Source: an uncultured Clostridia bacterium (lineage in GTDB: Bacteria; Bacillota; Clostridia; Oscillospirales; Acutalibacteraceae). From it: a stretch of DNA of 64,000 nt. Below the pieces are notes generated by a model. The model searched no databases. It had not been told where the DNA came from and saw only the letters and a list, made by a program, of their open reading frames with translations. This document shows positions 26,191 through 35,596 of the stretch, one piece after another. The first letter of the stretch is position 1. Each line of letters opens with the position of its first letter. Location: assembly GCA_937907605.1 (NCBI GenBank), contig CALCYI010000027.1, forward strand, positions 10,788-74,787, read 5' to 3'. The position numbers and the translations under genes are program-made.

Positions 26191-26628
26191 ATGGAAGAAT
26201 ACTTTGTAGGCCATAAGGCGTATAAAATTGACGCAAAGGGAAGAATCTCAATCCCTGCGAATATGCGCAGCGGGCTTGGAAACGAGTTTATCGCGTCGCG
26301 CGGCTTCGGCAAGTGCCTTGCTCTCTATCCGATGGAGGAGTGGAATTCCTTTATGCAGAAAATCCACGAGACCGTTAACCAGAAGGACAGGAAGCAGCTT
26401 GAATTTTTCTTTTCCGCAAACGCAGAAAAAATGAGCCTTGACGGACAGGGCAGGGTGCTCCTCAACGAAGCGCTGAGGAAGCAGGTTAACCTTTTCGGTG
26501 AGGAGCAGGCTGAGGTTTTCGGCAATAATAACAGAATCGAAATCTGGAACTGCGATTTATTCAACGCTCAGCTCAGCGCAATTGACGAGCAGGCGGTTGA
26601 GGATATTCTTGACAGCTATGGAATTTAA
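26191..26628 (+). CDS. mraZ: Transcriptional regulator MraZ
   Basis: 145 residues with two SpoVT/AbrB-like half-repeats, marked by DAKGRISIPANMR (residues about 14-26) and LDGQGRVLLNEALRK (about 85-100). MraZ forms ring-shaped oligomers and regulates its own dcw operon. SD AGGAGGAG precedes ATG 26191. Its end overlaps rsmH by 11 bases. Confidence 0.95.
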   Translation: MEEYFVGHKAYKIDAKGRISIPANMRSGLGNEFIASRGFGKCLALYPMEEWNSFMQKIHETVNQKDRKQLEFFFSANAEKMSLDGQGRVLLNEALRKQVNLFGEEQAEVFGNNNRIEIWNCDLFNAQLSAIDEQAVEDILDSYGI

Positions 26629-27532
26629 CCATAAAAGCGTGCTGTTCGACGAGGCTATCGACTCGTTGAATATTAATAAGGATAAAATAATAGCCGACGG
26701 TACCGCGGGCGGCGGAGGTCATTCAAGGGAAATCGCAAAAAGAGCGAAAAGACTTATCGCCATAGACCAGGACCCCGACGCAATTAAGGTACTTCACGAA
26801 AGGCTCGGCGGCTTTGATAATGTAACGATTATTCAAAACAATTTTGAGAACTTAAAAGAGGTTCTCGACGAGGCGGGAGTCGAAAAAATTGACGGGCTCC
26901 TGCTTGACCTCGGAGTAAGCTCCTTTCAGCTTGATACAGCCGAGCGCGGCTTTTCCTATCACAAGGACGCGCCGCTTGATATGCGAATGAGCAAGAGCGG
27001 GTTTTCCGCATATGACGTAGTTAATACGTACAGCGAGGAGGCGCTCTCCGATATCCTTTTTAGATACGGCGAGAAAAAATTCGCAAGACGGATTGCATCG
27101 AATATAGTTAGAGCGAGGGAAAGCAAGCCCGTTGAAACGACCTTTGAGCTCGTTGAAATAATCAAGGCTTCTTATCCTCAGAAGGCTATGAGGGATTCAC
27201 ACCCCGCGCGTAAGACCTTCCAGGCGATAAGAATTGAGGTCAACGCGGAGCTTGAACGCCTTGACAGAACGCTAGACACAGCGCTTGAGTGCCTGGACGG
27301 CGGCGGAAGAATATCGGTAATAACTTTCCATTCGCTTGAGGACAGAATAGTTAAAGAAAAGTTTATGAAGTGGCAGAACCCCTGCACCTGCCCCAAGGAA
27401 TTTCCCGTTTGCGTATGCGGCAATAAGCCGAAAGGCAGAATGCCGTTTAAGTCAAAGGCTCCGAGTGATGAGGAGCTGAGGGAGAACCCGAGGGCAAGGT
27501 CCTCAAGGCTGAGGTGCTTTGAAAAGTTCTGA
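26618..27532 (+). CDS. rsmH: 16S rRNA (cytosine1402-N4)-methyltransferase RsmH (MraW)
   Basis: 304 residues from ATG 26618 (MEFNHKSVLFDEAI). SAM-binding DGTAGGGGHSREI, then LLDLGVSSFQLD and C-terminal CTCPKEFPVCVCG ... NPRARSSRLR. It methylates C1402 in the 30S P site. The start lies inside mraZ. An in-frame ATG at 26498 would overlap mraZ much more and is rejected. Confidence 0.96.
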   Translation: MEFNHKSVLFDEAIDSLNINKDKIIADGTAGGGGHSREIAKRAKRLIAIDQDPDAIKVLHERLGGFDNVTIIQNNFENLKEVLDEAGVEKIDGLLLDLGVSSFQLDTAERGFSYHKDAPLDMRMSKSGFSAYDVVNTYSEEALSDILFRYGEKKFARRIASNIVRARESKPVETTFELVEIIKASYPQKAMRDSHPARKTFQAIRIEVNAELERLDRTLDTALECLDGGGRISVITFHSLEDRIVKEKFMKWQNPCTCPKEFPVCVCGNKPKGRMPFKSKAPSDEELRENPRARSSRLRCFEKF

Positions 27533-27566
27533 TAGATTTTAATTTTGAAAAGAGGAGGTGAGAACA

Positions 27567-28205
27567 GTGACCAATACTAACGATTTCCGTAAGTTTACTA
27601 CAAGGACGGATTACAGCGCTTTAATCCAGTCGTTTTCGTACACAAGGGGCTCCGAGCTTCCAAAGACCAAGCCTCAGTATGAAAGTCCTGAAAGGAAGCT
27701 TAAGCTTACAGAGGGCAAGGGTATCAAGAGCAGAGCACAGCTTCTGCACGAACAGAAGAAGGCTCGCCTTCAGGTAATAAGAATATGTATTGTTGCTGCG
27801 CTCTGCCTCGGTATGATATGCGTAGTATTAAATTCTTTTGCTCTCAGGAACGAGCTTACCCGCCAGATTTCAAGGCAGGAAACTGCTATCGCTAACGCCC
27901 AGAGCGAATACATAAGCCTTGAGGCTGAGCTTAATTCGCTCGTGTCAATCTCGATGATTGATAAATATGCGGTTGAAAAGCTTGGAATGAGCAAGGCTCG
28001 CTCGGGACAGGTTCAGTATATGGACGTTGACGAGTTCACGGCTCAGTTTATCGAAAAGGAAGTCTCAAAAACGCCCGCAGCCTCGGCTGCGCCGCTCGCG
28101 ATTGCCGCTGCAGCCGCTCAGCCAAAGCAGGATAAGAGCAAGGATAAAGAAAAATCCTCAAACGAGGACAAAGCTTCCTCAAAGGACGATGGAATAAATA
28201 ATTAA
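27567..28205 (+). CDS. ftsL: FtsL-like cell division protein
   Basis: 212 residues from GTG 27567 (SD AGGAGGTG at 27553-27560). A 68-residue basic cytoplasmic tail is followed by one membrane segment (about 69-90) and a short coiled coil (LRNELTRQISRQETAIANAQ) ending KYAVEKLGMSKARSGQV, the FtsL/septum-initiator pattern. The C-terminal 45 residues are Ala/Lys/Ser-rich low complexity. FtsL recruits the PBP/FtsW synthase with FtsQ/DivIC. The tail contains SELPKTKPQYESP, faintly like the LEPPK motif of FtsW and FtsQ. Confidence 0.85.
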   Translation: MTNTNDFRKFTTRTDYSALIQSFSYTRGSELPKTKPQYESPERKLKLTEGKGIKSRAQLLHEQKKARLQVIRICIVAALCLGMICVVLNSFALRNELTRQISRQETAIANAQSEYISLEAELNSLVSISMIDKYAVEKLGMSKARSGQVQYMDVDEFTAQFIEKEVSKTPAASAAPLAIAAAAAQPKQDKSKDKEKSSNEDKASSKDDGINN

Positions 28206-28225
28206 AATAAGCGTATTTATATTAT

Positions 28226-28279
28226 GAGAGTTTGGCGGGAGTAGCTCTTCGGCAGACTCTCTAATGTACTTTTATTAGG
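28226..28279 (+). promoter_or_regulatory. Two small stem-loops in the ftsL-ftsI gap
   Basis: GAGAGT (28226) can pair with ACTCTC (28256), and CTAAT (28261) with ATTAG (28274). There is no T-run, so this is more likely an RNA stability or translation element than a terminator. Confidence 0.35.
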
Positions 28280-28310
28280 CAAGATATACTGTGTGAAAAG
28301 AGGTGCGGAT

Positions 28311-30620
28311 ATGAAAACGAATTCAAAAAAGGGTATGCTTCAAAGGATACTCATTTTACTTATTTGTCTTTGCTTTTTATTCGGCATAGACGCTTTCCGC
28401 GTTTTATATCTGCAGGTAGTGAGGGGCGACGAGCTCTCCGCAAAGGCTGACTCACAGCAGCTTTCCGACACGGAGGTTTCCGCTATGCGCGGCGTAATCT
28501 ATGACGAGGAGGGCAACGTTCTTGCTCAGTCCGCTACGGTATGGAATATCTTTTTAGACCCTAAGAATATTGACAGCGAGGATAAAAGAACGCTCGTTGT
28601 AGATAATCTTGCCACAATTCTTTCCTTTAACGACGAGGAAAAGAAGGAGCTCCTTGAAAAATCCAAGAAGGATTCGCACTATGCAGTTATCGCCGAAAAG
28701 GTTGAAAACAGAGTAAAGGAAAAGGTTGCGGATTTCACGGCTGAGAATAAGCTCGGTAATATTATCGGTATGGAGCAGACTACGAGAAGGTATTACCCCT
28801 ACGGTAATTTCGCCTCCTCCGTGCTCGGCTTTGTAGGCGACGATAATCAGGGGCTCAGCGGTATTGAGTCTTACTACGACGAACAGCTTAAGGGTACCAA
28901 CGGCAGAATTATTACCGTTAAGGACTCAAAGGGTAACAAGCTTCCCACAGATTATGAAACTCAGGTTGCGGCGCAGGACGGAAACTCCCTCGTGCTCACG
29001 CTTAATCAGACTATTCAGTATTACCTTGAAAAAGGTCTCCGTCAGGCGCTTGACGAATATAAGTGCAAGGGCGCTTACGGTATAGTAATGAACTGTAATA
29101 CAGGCGCAATCCTCGCCATGAGCTCGCTTCCCGATTTTGACTGTAATGAGCCGTACAAGATTACCTACCAGAAATCCGTAAAGGAATTTGAGGAAAAGCT
29201 CAAGGAGGAAGAGGAGAGCAATAAGAATAAGAAGAAAGAAGAGGAAACCGACGGCGAAACTACGACCAAGCCGCAGACAGCCGAGGAAAAGGAAAAGGCG
29301 AGAAAAGCGCTTGCGAACAGCCTTGCCATACAGAATCAGTGGAGAAATTTCACCGTATCCGATACCTACGTTCCCGGCTCGGTATTCAAGACCTTTATGG
29401 CGAGCGCGGCGCTTGAGGAAAACGTCGTAACGCTCGATACAAGCTATACCTGCACGGGTTCAATTCAGGTCGCCGATTACACCATGAGGTGTCATTACCA
29501 CCCCGGTCACGGTACTGAAAACTTGACTCAGGGGCTTGAAAACTCCTGTAACCCCTTCTTTATTACAATCGGTCAGAGGCTCGGCGTTCACAGATACTTT
29601 AAGTATTTCGACGCCTTCGGCTTTACGAAGCTTACAAATATCGACCTGCCCGGCGAGGCTATGTCGCAGTACGTCGGCGAGGAGCATTACGGAATAGTAG
29701 AGCTTTCCTCAGCCTCCTTCGGTCAGACTAACTCCCTTACTCCTATTCAGGTATGTACGGGCATCTGCGCTATCGCAAATGGCGGTACGCTGCTTAAGCC
29801 CTATATTGTATCCGAAATTAAGGACTCAAAGGGTAATACAATAAGCAAAACCGAAAAAACTGAAATAAGACGCGTTATCAGCGAGGATACCTCGGAGAAG
29901 GTAAGGAATATGATGAAATCCGTTGTTGATAACGGTACGGGTAAGAACGGCTACGTAGCGGGCTACAGAGTCGGCGGTAAAACAGGTACTTCAACCAAGC
30001 TCGGCGAATCAAAGGTTGGCGAAAAGGATAAGTACATAGTATCCTTTGCAGCTATCGCTCCGTCCGATAATCCCGAGGTTGCAATGCTTATCCTCATTGA
30101 CGAGCCTAACGTTGACCTCGGCGGCGGCGCGCTCTGCGCACCTATTGCCGCTCAGGTTGTCGAGCAGGCAATGCAGGTTAAGAATATTGAACCTCGTTAC
30201 AGCGATAAAGAGGCTGAAAAGCTTTCAATTGCTACTCCTAACGTTATCGGCTCAAAGCCGGACGAGGCTGAGGCAAAGCTTAAGGAAAGCGGACTCAAGG
30301 TAAGGAAGATAGGCAGCGGCAAGACCGTACTAAGCCAGTCTCCGAGCGCAGGCTCCGCGATACCCACGGGCGGCAGAGTTGTAATTTATACGGATAATAC
30401 CGAAAGAAAAACCGTTAAGATTCCCGATTTCAACGGTATGACAATCAGGGAAGCTAACGATACTGCCGCGGAATACGGGCTCAATCTTGAAATCAGCGGC
30501 AATAACTTAAATAACGCGTCTGTAGTTGCATACAGACAGTCAATAGAAAAGGGAACTAAGGTCGAAATCGGCTCAGTCGTTATAGTTACCTTTAAGAACA
30601 ATAAATCCGTACTGGATTAG
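28311..30620 (+). CDS. ftsI: Class B penicillin-binding protein with PASTA domains (FtsI/SpoVD type)
   Basis: 769 residues from ATG 28311 (SD AGAGGTG). One membrane segment (about 12-30), a dimerisation domain (from RGVIYDEEGNVLAQSATV), then the transpeptidase with SxxK in PGSVFKT (about residue 355), SCN in ENSCNPFF and KTG in GGKTGTS (about residue 556). Two PASTA repeats close the protein (from about 643). A highly charged Lys/Glu insert (about 292-340) interrupts the transpeptidase domain before SxxK. It cross-links septal or spore-cortex peptidoglycan with FtsW. FtsI and SpoVD cannot be told apart here. Confidence 0.93.
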   Translation: MKTNSKKGMLQRILILLICLCFLFGIDAFRVLYLQVVRGDELSAKADSQQLSDTEVSAMRGVIYDEEGNVLAQSATVWNIFLDPKNIDSEDKRTLVVDNLATILSFNDEEKKELLEKSKKDSHYAVIAEKVENRVKEKVADFTAENKLGNIIGMEQTTRRYYPYGNFASSVLGFVGDDNQGLSGIESYYDEQLKGTNGRIITVKDSKGNKLPTDYETQVAAQDGNSLVLTLNQTIQYYLEKGLRQALDEYKCKGAYGIVMNCNTGAILAMSSLPDFDCNEPYKITYQKSVKEFEEKLKEEEESNKNKKKEEETDGETTTKPQTAEEKEKARKALANSLAIQNQWRNFTVSDTYVPGSVFKTFMASAALEENVVTLDTSYTCTGSIQVADYTMRCHYHPGHGTENLTQGLENSCNPFFITIGQRLGVHRYFKYFDAFGFTKLTNIDLPGEAMSQYVGEEHYGIVELSSASFGQTNSLTPIQVCTGICAIANGGTLLKPYIVSEIKDSKGNTISKTEKTEIRRVISEDTSEKVRNMMKSVVDNGTGKNGYVAGYRVGGKTGTSTKLGESKVGEKDKYIVSFAAIAPSDNPEVAMLILIDEPNVDLGGGALCAPIAAQVVEQAMQVKNIEPRYSDKEAEKLSIATPNVIGSKPDEAEAKLKESGLKVRKIGSGKTVLSQSPSAGSAIPTGGRVVIYTDNTERKTVKIPDFNGMTIREANDTAAEYGLNLEISGNNLNNASVVAYRQSIEKGTKVEIGSVVIVTFKNNKSVLD

Positions 30621-30631
30621 GCGGTGAAAGA

Positions 30632-32059
30632 ATGAAGCTTTCAGAGATTTTAAAAGGAATAAGCGTAAAAAATGAATACAGGGAAGCTGAAATATCCGAC
30701 GTTACCGAGGATTCAAGGTTTGTAAAAGAGGGCAGCCTTTTTATCTGTATTAAGGGCGCAAGCTTTGACGGTCACAGCGTTGCTGAGGAAATGCTCGGTA
30801 AAGGCGCGGCGGCAGTAGTCTGCGAGCGTGACCTCGGGCTTGATAATCAGATTATCGTTGAGTCAACTAGGACGGCGCTCTCCCCGATATGTGCAAACTT
30901 TTTCGGCAATCCCGCCGATAAGCTTAAGCTCATAGGGCTTACGGGCACGAACGGAAAGACTACCACGACATTCCTTATTAAACAGATTCTTGAAAACTGC
31001 GGCAGGAAAACAGGACTTATCGGCACCGTGCAGAACATGATAGGAGATGAGATTCTTCCCGCTCACTATACAACTCCTGCACCCTATGAGCTTCAGTCGC
31101 TGTTCAGAAAAATGGTTGACGCAGGCTGTGAGTACTGCGTAATGGAGGTATCCTCCCAGGCGCTTGCACAGGGCAGGGTAAACGGTATGCATTTTCTTGT
31201 CGGCGCGTTTACAAATCTTACTCAGGACCACCTTGATTACCATAAAACCTGGGAAAACTATTTTGAAGCAAAGCGTATTCTTTTTAAAAACTGCGATACG
31301 GCTGTAACGAATGTCGATGACGAATATGGGCTTAAAATTGTTGACGGGCTTGAATGTAAGGTAAGAACCTATGCGGTTAAAAACATCAATTCGGATTATA
31401 CCGCAAGGAACGTAACCTTCGCGCCCGACGGCGTTAAGTACGAGCTTGTAAGCGAGAATATAGGCAGGGTTGACTGTCCTATTCCGGGTCGCTTTTCCGT
31501 ATATAATTCGCTTTGCGCTGCCTCTGTTGCGCTCGAGCTCGGGCTTGATTTTAAGGACGTGGTTATCGCTATTTCAAAATCAAACGGCGTTAAGGGCAGA
31601 ATTGAGGTCGTGCCGACCGATACGGATTTTACCGTAATTATCGATTATGCCCATTCGCCCGACGGACTTGAAAATATTATTCTATCGCTTAAGGAAATCG
31701 CAAGGGGCAGGGTAGTAACCCTCTTCGGCTGCGGCGGCGACAGGGATAAAACCAAGCGACCGAAAATGGGAAAAATCGCATCTCAGCTTTCGGATTTCTG
31801 TATTGTTACAAGCGATAATCCGAGAAGCGAAAATCCTTCAAAAATTATTGAGGACGTCCTTGAGGGAATGAAGGATACTAAAACGCCCTACAAGGTTATT
31901 GAAAACAGGAAAGAAGCAATTATGTGGGCTGTTAAGAACGCAAAAAAGGACGACATAGTTCTTCTTGCGGGCAAGGGACATGAAACCTACCAGATATTAA
32001 ACAGCGGAAAGATACATTTTGACGAGCGTGAGGTAGTAGCCGAGGCGCTCAAAAGTTAA
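30632..32059 (+). CDS. murE: UDP-MurNAc-tripeptide synthetase MurE (meso-DAP type)
   Basis: 475 residues. ATP site LIGLTGTNGKTTTTFLIKQ near residue 110, TQDHLDYHKTWENYF, and the substrate-recognition motif DNPRSENP near residue 405. DNPR is the signature of enzymes that add meso-diaminopimelate; lysine-adding enzymes differ there. It starts 11 bases after ftsI. murF, usually next, is missing. Confidence 0.95.
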   Translation: MKLSEILKGISVKNEYREAEISDVTEDSRFVKEGSLFICIKGASFDGHSVAEEMLGKGAAAVVCERDLGLDNQIIVESTRTALSPICANFFGNPADKLKLIGLTGTNGKTTTTFLIKQILENCGRKTGLIGTVQNMIGDEILPAHYTTPAPYELQSLFRKMVDAGCEYCVMEVSSQALAQGRVNGMHFLVGAFTNLTQDHLDYHKTWENYFEAKRILFKNCDTAVTNVDDEYGLKIVDGLECKVRTYAVKNINSDYTARNVTFAPDGVKYELVSENIGRVDCPIPGRFSVYNSLCAASVALELGLDFKDVVIAISKSNGVKGRIEVVPTDTDFTVIIDYAHSPDGLENIILSLKEIARGRVVTLFGCGGDRDKTKRPKMGKIASQLSDFCIVTSDNPRSENPSKIIEDVLEGMKDTKTPYKVIENRKEAIMWAVKNAKKDDIVLLAGKGHETYQILNSGKIHFDEREVVAEALKS

Positions 32060-32075
32060 AAAACAGGAGAGTAAA

Positions 32076-33122
32076 ATGAGTATTACAGCAGCATTGATTA
32101 TTACGGTTATAGTTGCCTTCGGCGTAACGGCGGGGCTCGGCTTCGTCATTATCCCGTGGCTCAGAAAGCTTAAGTTCGGTCAGACCATACTTGAAATCGG
32201 TCCCTCCTGGCATAAGTCAAAGCAGGGTACGCCGAATATGGGCGGTATTATGTTCGCGATAGGTATTATCTCCGCCGTTATCGTAGGCGCGCTCACCTTT
32301 GCGCTTTCGGGCGGAAAGCTTGAATCCGACTATGCCGCCGTGCTTGAGGGCAGGGATTTAGTCCTAATGATAGCTAACGTCTGTCTTGCGCTGCTTTGCG
32401 GAGTTGTCGGTTTCACCGACGACTATATTAAGATTAAGCTTAAGAGAAACGAAGGGCTTTCAGCAAAGCAGAAAACGCTCGGTCAGATGCTTGTAACCGT
32501 AGGTTACGTTGCAACGCTCTGGATTTCTCATAATACCGTATGGTATATTCCGTTTTTAGGCAACGTTAATTTTGAAAAGAATATTGTTACGGGCGTTATC
32601 TTCTGGCTCGTATCGATTTTCATTATCTACGGTACGGTTAATTCCGTTAATCTTACCGATGGTATCGACGGACTCTGTTCCTCGGTTACCGCAACCGTTG
32701 CAATTACGTTTATAATCTGCTCTTATATACTCAAGTTTGCAGGTCTCGGCATTGTTGCCGCTGCGCTGCTCGGAGGCGTGCTCGGCTTCCTTTGCTGGAA
32801 CTGGAACCCCGCAAAGACCTTTATGGGAGACACGGGCTCGCTCTTCCTCGGCGGAATGGTCGCAGGGCTCGGCTTTGCTATTAAATGTCCGCTTCTTCTC
32901 TTACCGATAGGTATCGTTTACGTATGCGAAACTATGAGCGATATTATCCAGATAGGTTATTTTAAGCTAACCCACGGAAAGAGAATATTCAAGATGGCGC
33001 CTATTCACCATCACTTTGAGATGTGCGGCTGGAAGGAAAAGAAAATCTGCGTCGTTTTCTCGCTCGTTAACGCGCTCGGCTGTGCTGTTGCGCTCGTATT
33101 ATTCTACTTTGGACAGAAATAA
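32076..33122 (+). CDS. mraY: Phospho-MurNAc-pentapeptide transferase MraY
   Basis: 348 residues, about ten membrane segments. Signature sequences are GTPNMGGI, GFTDDYIKIKLKRNEGL (Asp-Asp metal site), NLTDGIDGL and MAPIHHHFEMCGWKE. MraY makes lipid I at the inner membrane. SD ACAGGAGAG precedes ATG 32076. Confidence 0.97.
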   Translation: MSITAALIITVIVAFGVTAGLGFVIIPWLRKLKFGQTILEIGPSWHKSKQGTPNMGGIMFAIGIISAVIVGALTFALSGGKLESDYAAVLEGRDLVLMIANVCLALLCGVVGFTDDYIKIKLKRNEGLSAKQKTLGQMLVTVGYVATLWISHNTVWYIPFLGNVNFEKNIVTGVIFWLVSIFIIYGTVNSVNLTDGIDGLCSSVTATVAITFIICSYILKFAGLGIVAAALLGGVLGFLCWNWNPAKTFMGDTGSLFLGGMVAGLGFAIKCPLLLLPIGIVYVCETMSDIIQIGYFKLTHGKRIFKMAPIHHHFEMCGWKEKKICVVFSLVNALGCAVALVLFYFGQK

Positions 33123-33164
33123 TAATTTTTACTTTAAATATAATAATAGAAAAGAGGTGTTGAT

Positions 33165-34403
33165 ATGTCTGACCGCTTAGAGCCTCCTAAGAGGTATCCT
33201 AAAAGGGAAGAGCAGAAAAGCTCTGCTCCCTCAAAAAAGGAAAACAAAATAGTAAAGCCCGATAAAAAAGCTTTTGAAAGCTCGGGCATATTGACGCTCG
33301 GCGGGTTTGATATTCCGTTTTTTGTAATCACGATGGCGCTTGTAATTATCGGGCTTATAATGCTTTTCTCCGCCTCATATCCGTCTGCGCTGCAAAAGTT
33401 CGGCGATTCGTACCATTATTTCAGCCGTCAGCTTATTTTCTCGGTTGCGGGAATTGTGATAATGCTTGCGGTGTCAAAGCTTAATTACAGGCTCCTTAAG
33501 GTAGCCGTATATCCGCTGTTTGCGATAACGATACTGCTTCTTATAATCGTTTTGTTCTATCATACCGATTACAAGGAGTTTAAGCGCTGGATACCTCTTT
33601 TCGGGAGCATCACTATCCAGCCCTCCGATATTGCTAAGTTTACTATCGTTATAGTTCTTGCCGATTATATTTCAAAGAACTATAAAAAAATGAAAAACCT
33701 TATTAACGGCATAGTTTACCCCGTGGGAATTCTCGCCGTTTTCTGCGGTCTGATATTCCTTGAGCACCATAACTCAGGCGTGATTCTCGTATTCTTAATC
33801 GGCGCGGTTATGATGTTCTGCGGAGGGGCTAACTGGAAGCTTTTTGCGCTCGGCGCGGGGCTTGTTGCCGCGGTTGCAGTGTTTGTCGTAATGAACCCGG
33901 GCGTAATGATGGACTATGCGGGCGAAAGAATTGTCGCCTGGCTTGATAAGGATTACGAACCGCTCGGCGCTCGCTGGCAGACTAATAATTCACTCTACGC
34001 AATCGGTTCAGGCGGCTTCTTCGGCGCAGGGCTCGGTAATTCAAAACAGAAATTCCTCTACGTATCGGAGCCCCAAAACGACTTTATCTTCTCGATTGTA
34101 TGCGAGGAGCTCGGCTTTGTAGGCGCGGCTGTAATCATTCTTCTTTTTGCGCTGCTTTTTGTAAGAGGTCTCCAGATAGCGATGAAAACCAACGACCGCT
34201 TTGCAGCCCTTACCGTAATCGGTATCGTGTCACAGGTCGCTATTCAGACGATATTTAATATTTTAGTTGTAACGGATTCTATCCCCAATACGGGTATATC
34301 CCTCCCGTTCTTCTCCTACGGCGGTACGTCGATACTGATGCTGCTGTTCGAAATGGGAGTGGTGCTTTCAATATCAAGAAAGGCTAATCAAAAGAAGGTA
34401 TAG
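33165..34403 (+). CDS. ftsW: Lipid II polymerase FtsW (SEDS family)
   Basis: 412 residues, about ten membrane segments after a 40-residue charged cytoplasmic tail. SEDS features include RRW-like KRWIPLFGSITIQPSDIAKFT, EHHNSGVIL, and FFSYGGTSILMLLFEMG near the C-terminus. FtsW polymerises lipid II together with the class B PBP encoded upstream. The tail begins MSDRLEPPKRYPKREEQ and shares LEPPK with two copies in FtsQ. SpoVE is an alternative name; the dcw position favours FtsW. murD is missing from its usual place before it. Confidence 0.93.
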   Translation: MSDRLEPPKRYPKREEQKSSAPSKKENKIVKPDKKAFESSGILTLGGFDIPFFVITMALVIIGLIMLFSASYPSALQKFGDSYHYFSRQLIFSVAGIVIMLAVSKLNYRLLKVAVYPLFAITILLLIIVLFYHTDYKEFKRWIPLFGSITIQPSDIAKFTIVIVLADYISKNYKKMKNLINGIVYPVGILAVFCGLIFLEHHNSGVILVFLIGAVMMFCGGANWKLFALGAGLVAAVAVFVVMNPGVMMDYAGERIVAWLDKDYEPLGARWQTNNSLYAIGSGGFFGAGLGNSKQKFLYVSEPQNDFIFSIVCEELGFVGAAVIILLFALLFVRGLQIAMKTNDRFAALTVIGIVSQVAIQTIFNILVVTDSIPNTGISLPFFSYGGTSILMLLFEMGVVLSISRKANQKKV

Positions 34404-34405
34404 CT

Positions 34406-35539
34406 ATGAGATTTTTATTTGCAACGGGCGGTACCGCAGGTCATATAAACCCTGCGCTTGCAACCGCGTCATATTTAAGAGAGCAGTATCCTGAGTCTGA
34501 AATTCTTTTTATCGGAACTGCCGACCATATGGAAGCAAGGCTCGTACCTAACGCGGGCTTCGATTTCAAAACCGTTGAGATTAACGGCTTTAAGCGTTCC
34601 TTGTCACCTAAGGCTATTGTAGATAACGTAAAAACTGTATTCAGGCTTCTAAAATCACAGAGGGCGAGTAAGAGTATAATTAAAGCCTTTAACCCCGACG
34701 TAGTTATAGGCTTCGGCGGTTACGTTTCCGCCCCTGTGCTTAGCGAGGCTGCAAAGCTCGGCATACCCTGCTGTATTCATGAACAAAATGCGTTTCCGGG
34801 CATTACTAATAAACAGCTTGCAAAGAAGGTCGACAGGGTAATGCTGACCGTTGAGGACGCTAAAAAATACCTTGAGCCGAAGAACGAGCCTGTTATTACA
34901 GGACTTCCCGTAAGGGGCGAGCTTTTAAGGAAAACTAAGGCAGAGGCGAGAGCTGAGCTCGGTATCCCCGATAATGCAAAGCTTGTGCTTTCCTTCGGCG
35001 GCTCTCTCGGCGCGGCTCCGCTCAACGACGCAATGTACGGTATTCTCCTTGAAAGCGCCGAAAAGGGAACGATTTACCATATCCATTCCGCAGGCACTAA
35101 CGGTAACGACTACATAAAGAAGTTTGAAGCCGAAGGCTTTGAAGCTGTTAGCGACGGCGTGCTCAGAAAGGGCAGCGTAGAGGTAAGAAGTTATATAGAT
35201 AATATGGACGTTTGTATGGCTGCGGCAGACCTTGTAATAGGCAGAGCAGGCGCTTCCTCACTTTCCGAAATCGAGACAATGGGCAAGGCGTCAATCCTTA
35301 TCCCGTCGCCCTACGTCGCCGAAAATCATCAGTACCATAACGCTATGGCGCTTGTAAACCGCAATGCCGCAAGAATTATTGAGGAAAAGGATTTAACCAC
35401 CGAAAGCCTTAAGGCTCAGATTGACGGGCTTCTATCCTCTGAGGAAACCTTATTTGAAATTGAAAAGAATGCAAGGGATATGGCAATTATAGATTCACGT
35501 GAGAGAATTGCCGACGTTATCTTATCACTTGTAAAGTAA
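34406..35539 (+). CDS. murG: Lipid II synthase MurG
   Basis: 377 residues. N-terminal glycine-rich loop FATGGTAGHINPALATA, GFGGYVSAPVL, SFGGSLGA and the UDP-GlcNAc site SEIETMGKASILIPSPYVAENHQYHNA. It adds GlcNAc to lipid I on the cytosolic membrane face. It begins 2 bases after ftsW. Confidence 0.96.
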   Translation: MRFLFATGGTAGHINPALATASYLREQYPESEILFIGTADHMEARLVPNAGFDFKTVEINGFKRSLSPKAIVDNVKTVFRLLKSQRASKSIIKAFNPDVVIGFGGYVSAPVLSEAAKLGIPCCIHEQNAFPGITNKQLAKKVDRVMLTVEDAKKYLEPKNEPVITGLPVRGELLRKTKAEARAELGIPDNAKLVLSFGGSLGAAPLNDAMYGILLESAEKGTIYHIHSAGTNGNDYIKKFEAEGFEAVSDGVLRKGSVEVRSYIDNMDVCMAAADLVIGRAGASSLSEIETMGKASILIPSPYVAENHQYHNAMALVNRNAARIIEEKDLTTESLKAQIDGLLSSEETLFEIEKNARDMAIIDSRERIADVILSLVK

Positions 35540-35551
35540 ACTTAGAATAAC

Positions 35552-35596
35552 AAATCCACCCTCTCTTTCATATGATGGGTTAGAGAAGGTGGATTT
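35552..35596 (+). promoter_or_regulatory. Hairpin that buries the murA ribosome binding site
   Basis: AAATCCACC (35552-35560) is fully complementary to GGTGGATTT (35588-35596), extended by CTCTCT against AGAGAA with one mismatch. The right arm contains the SD AGAAGG (35584-35589) and ends at the base before ATG 35597. There is no T-run. Folding would block translation of murA. Computed by eye from complementarity. Confidence 0.75.
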
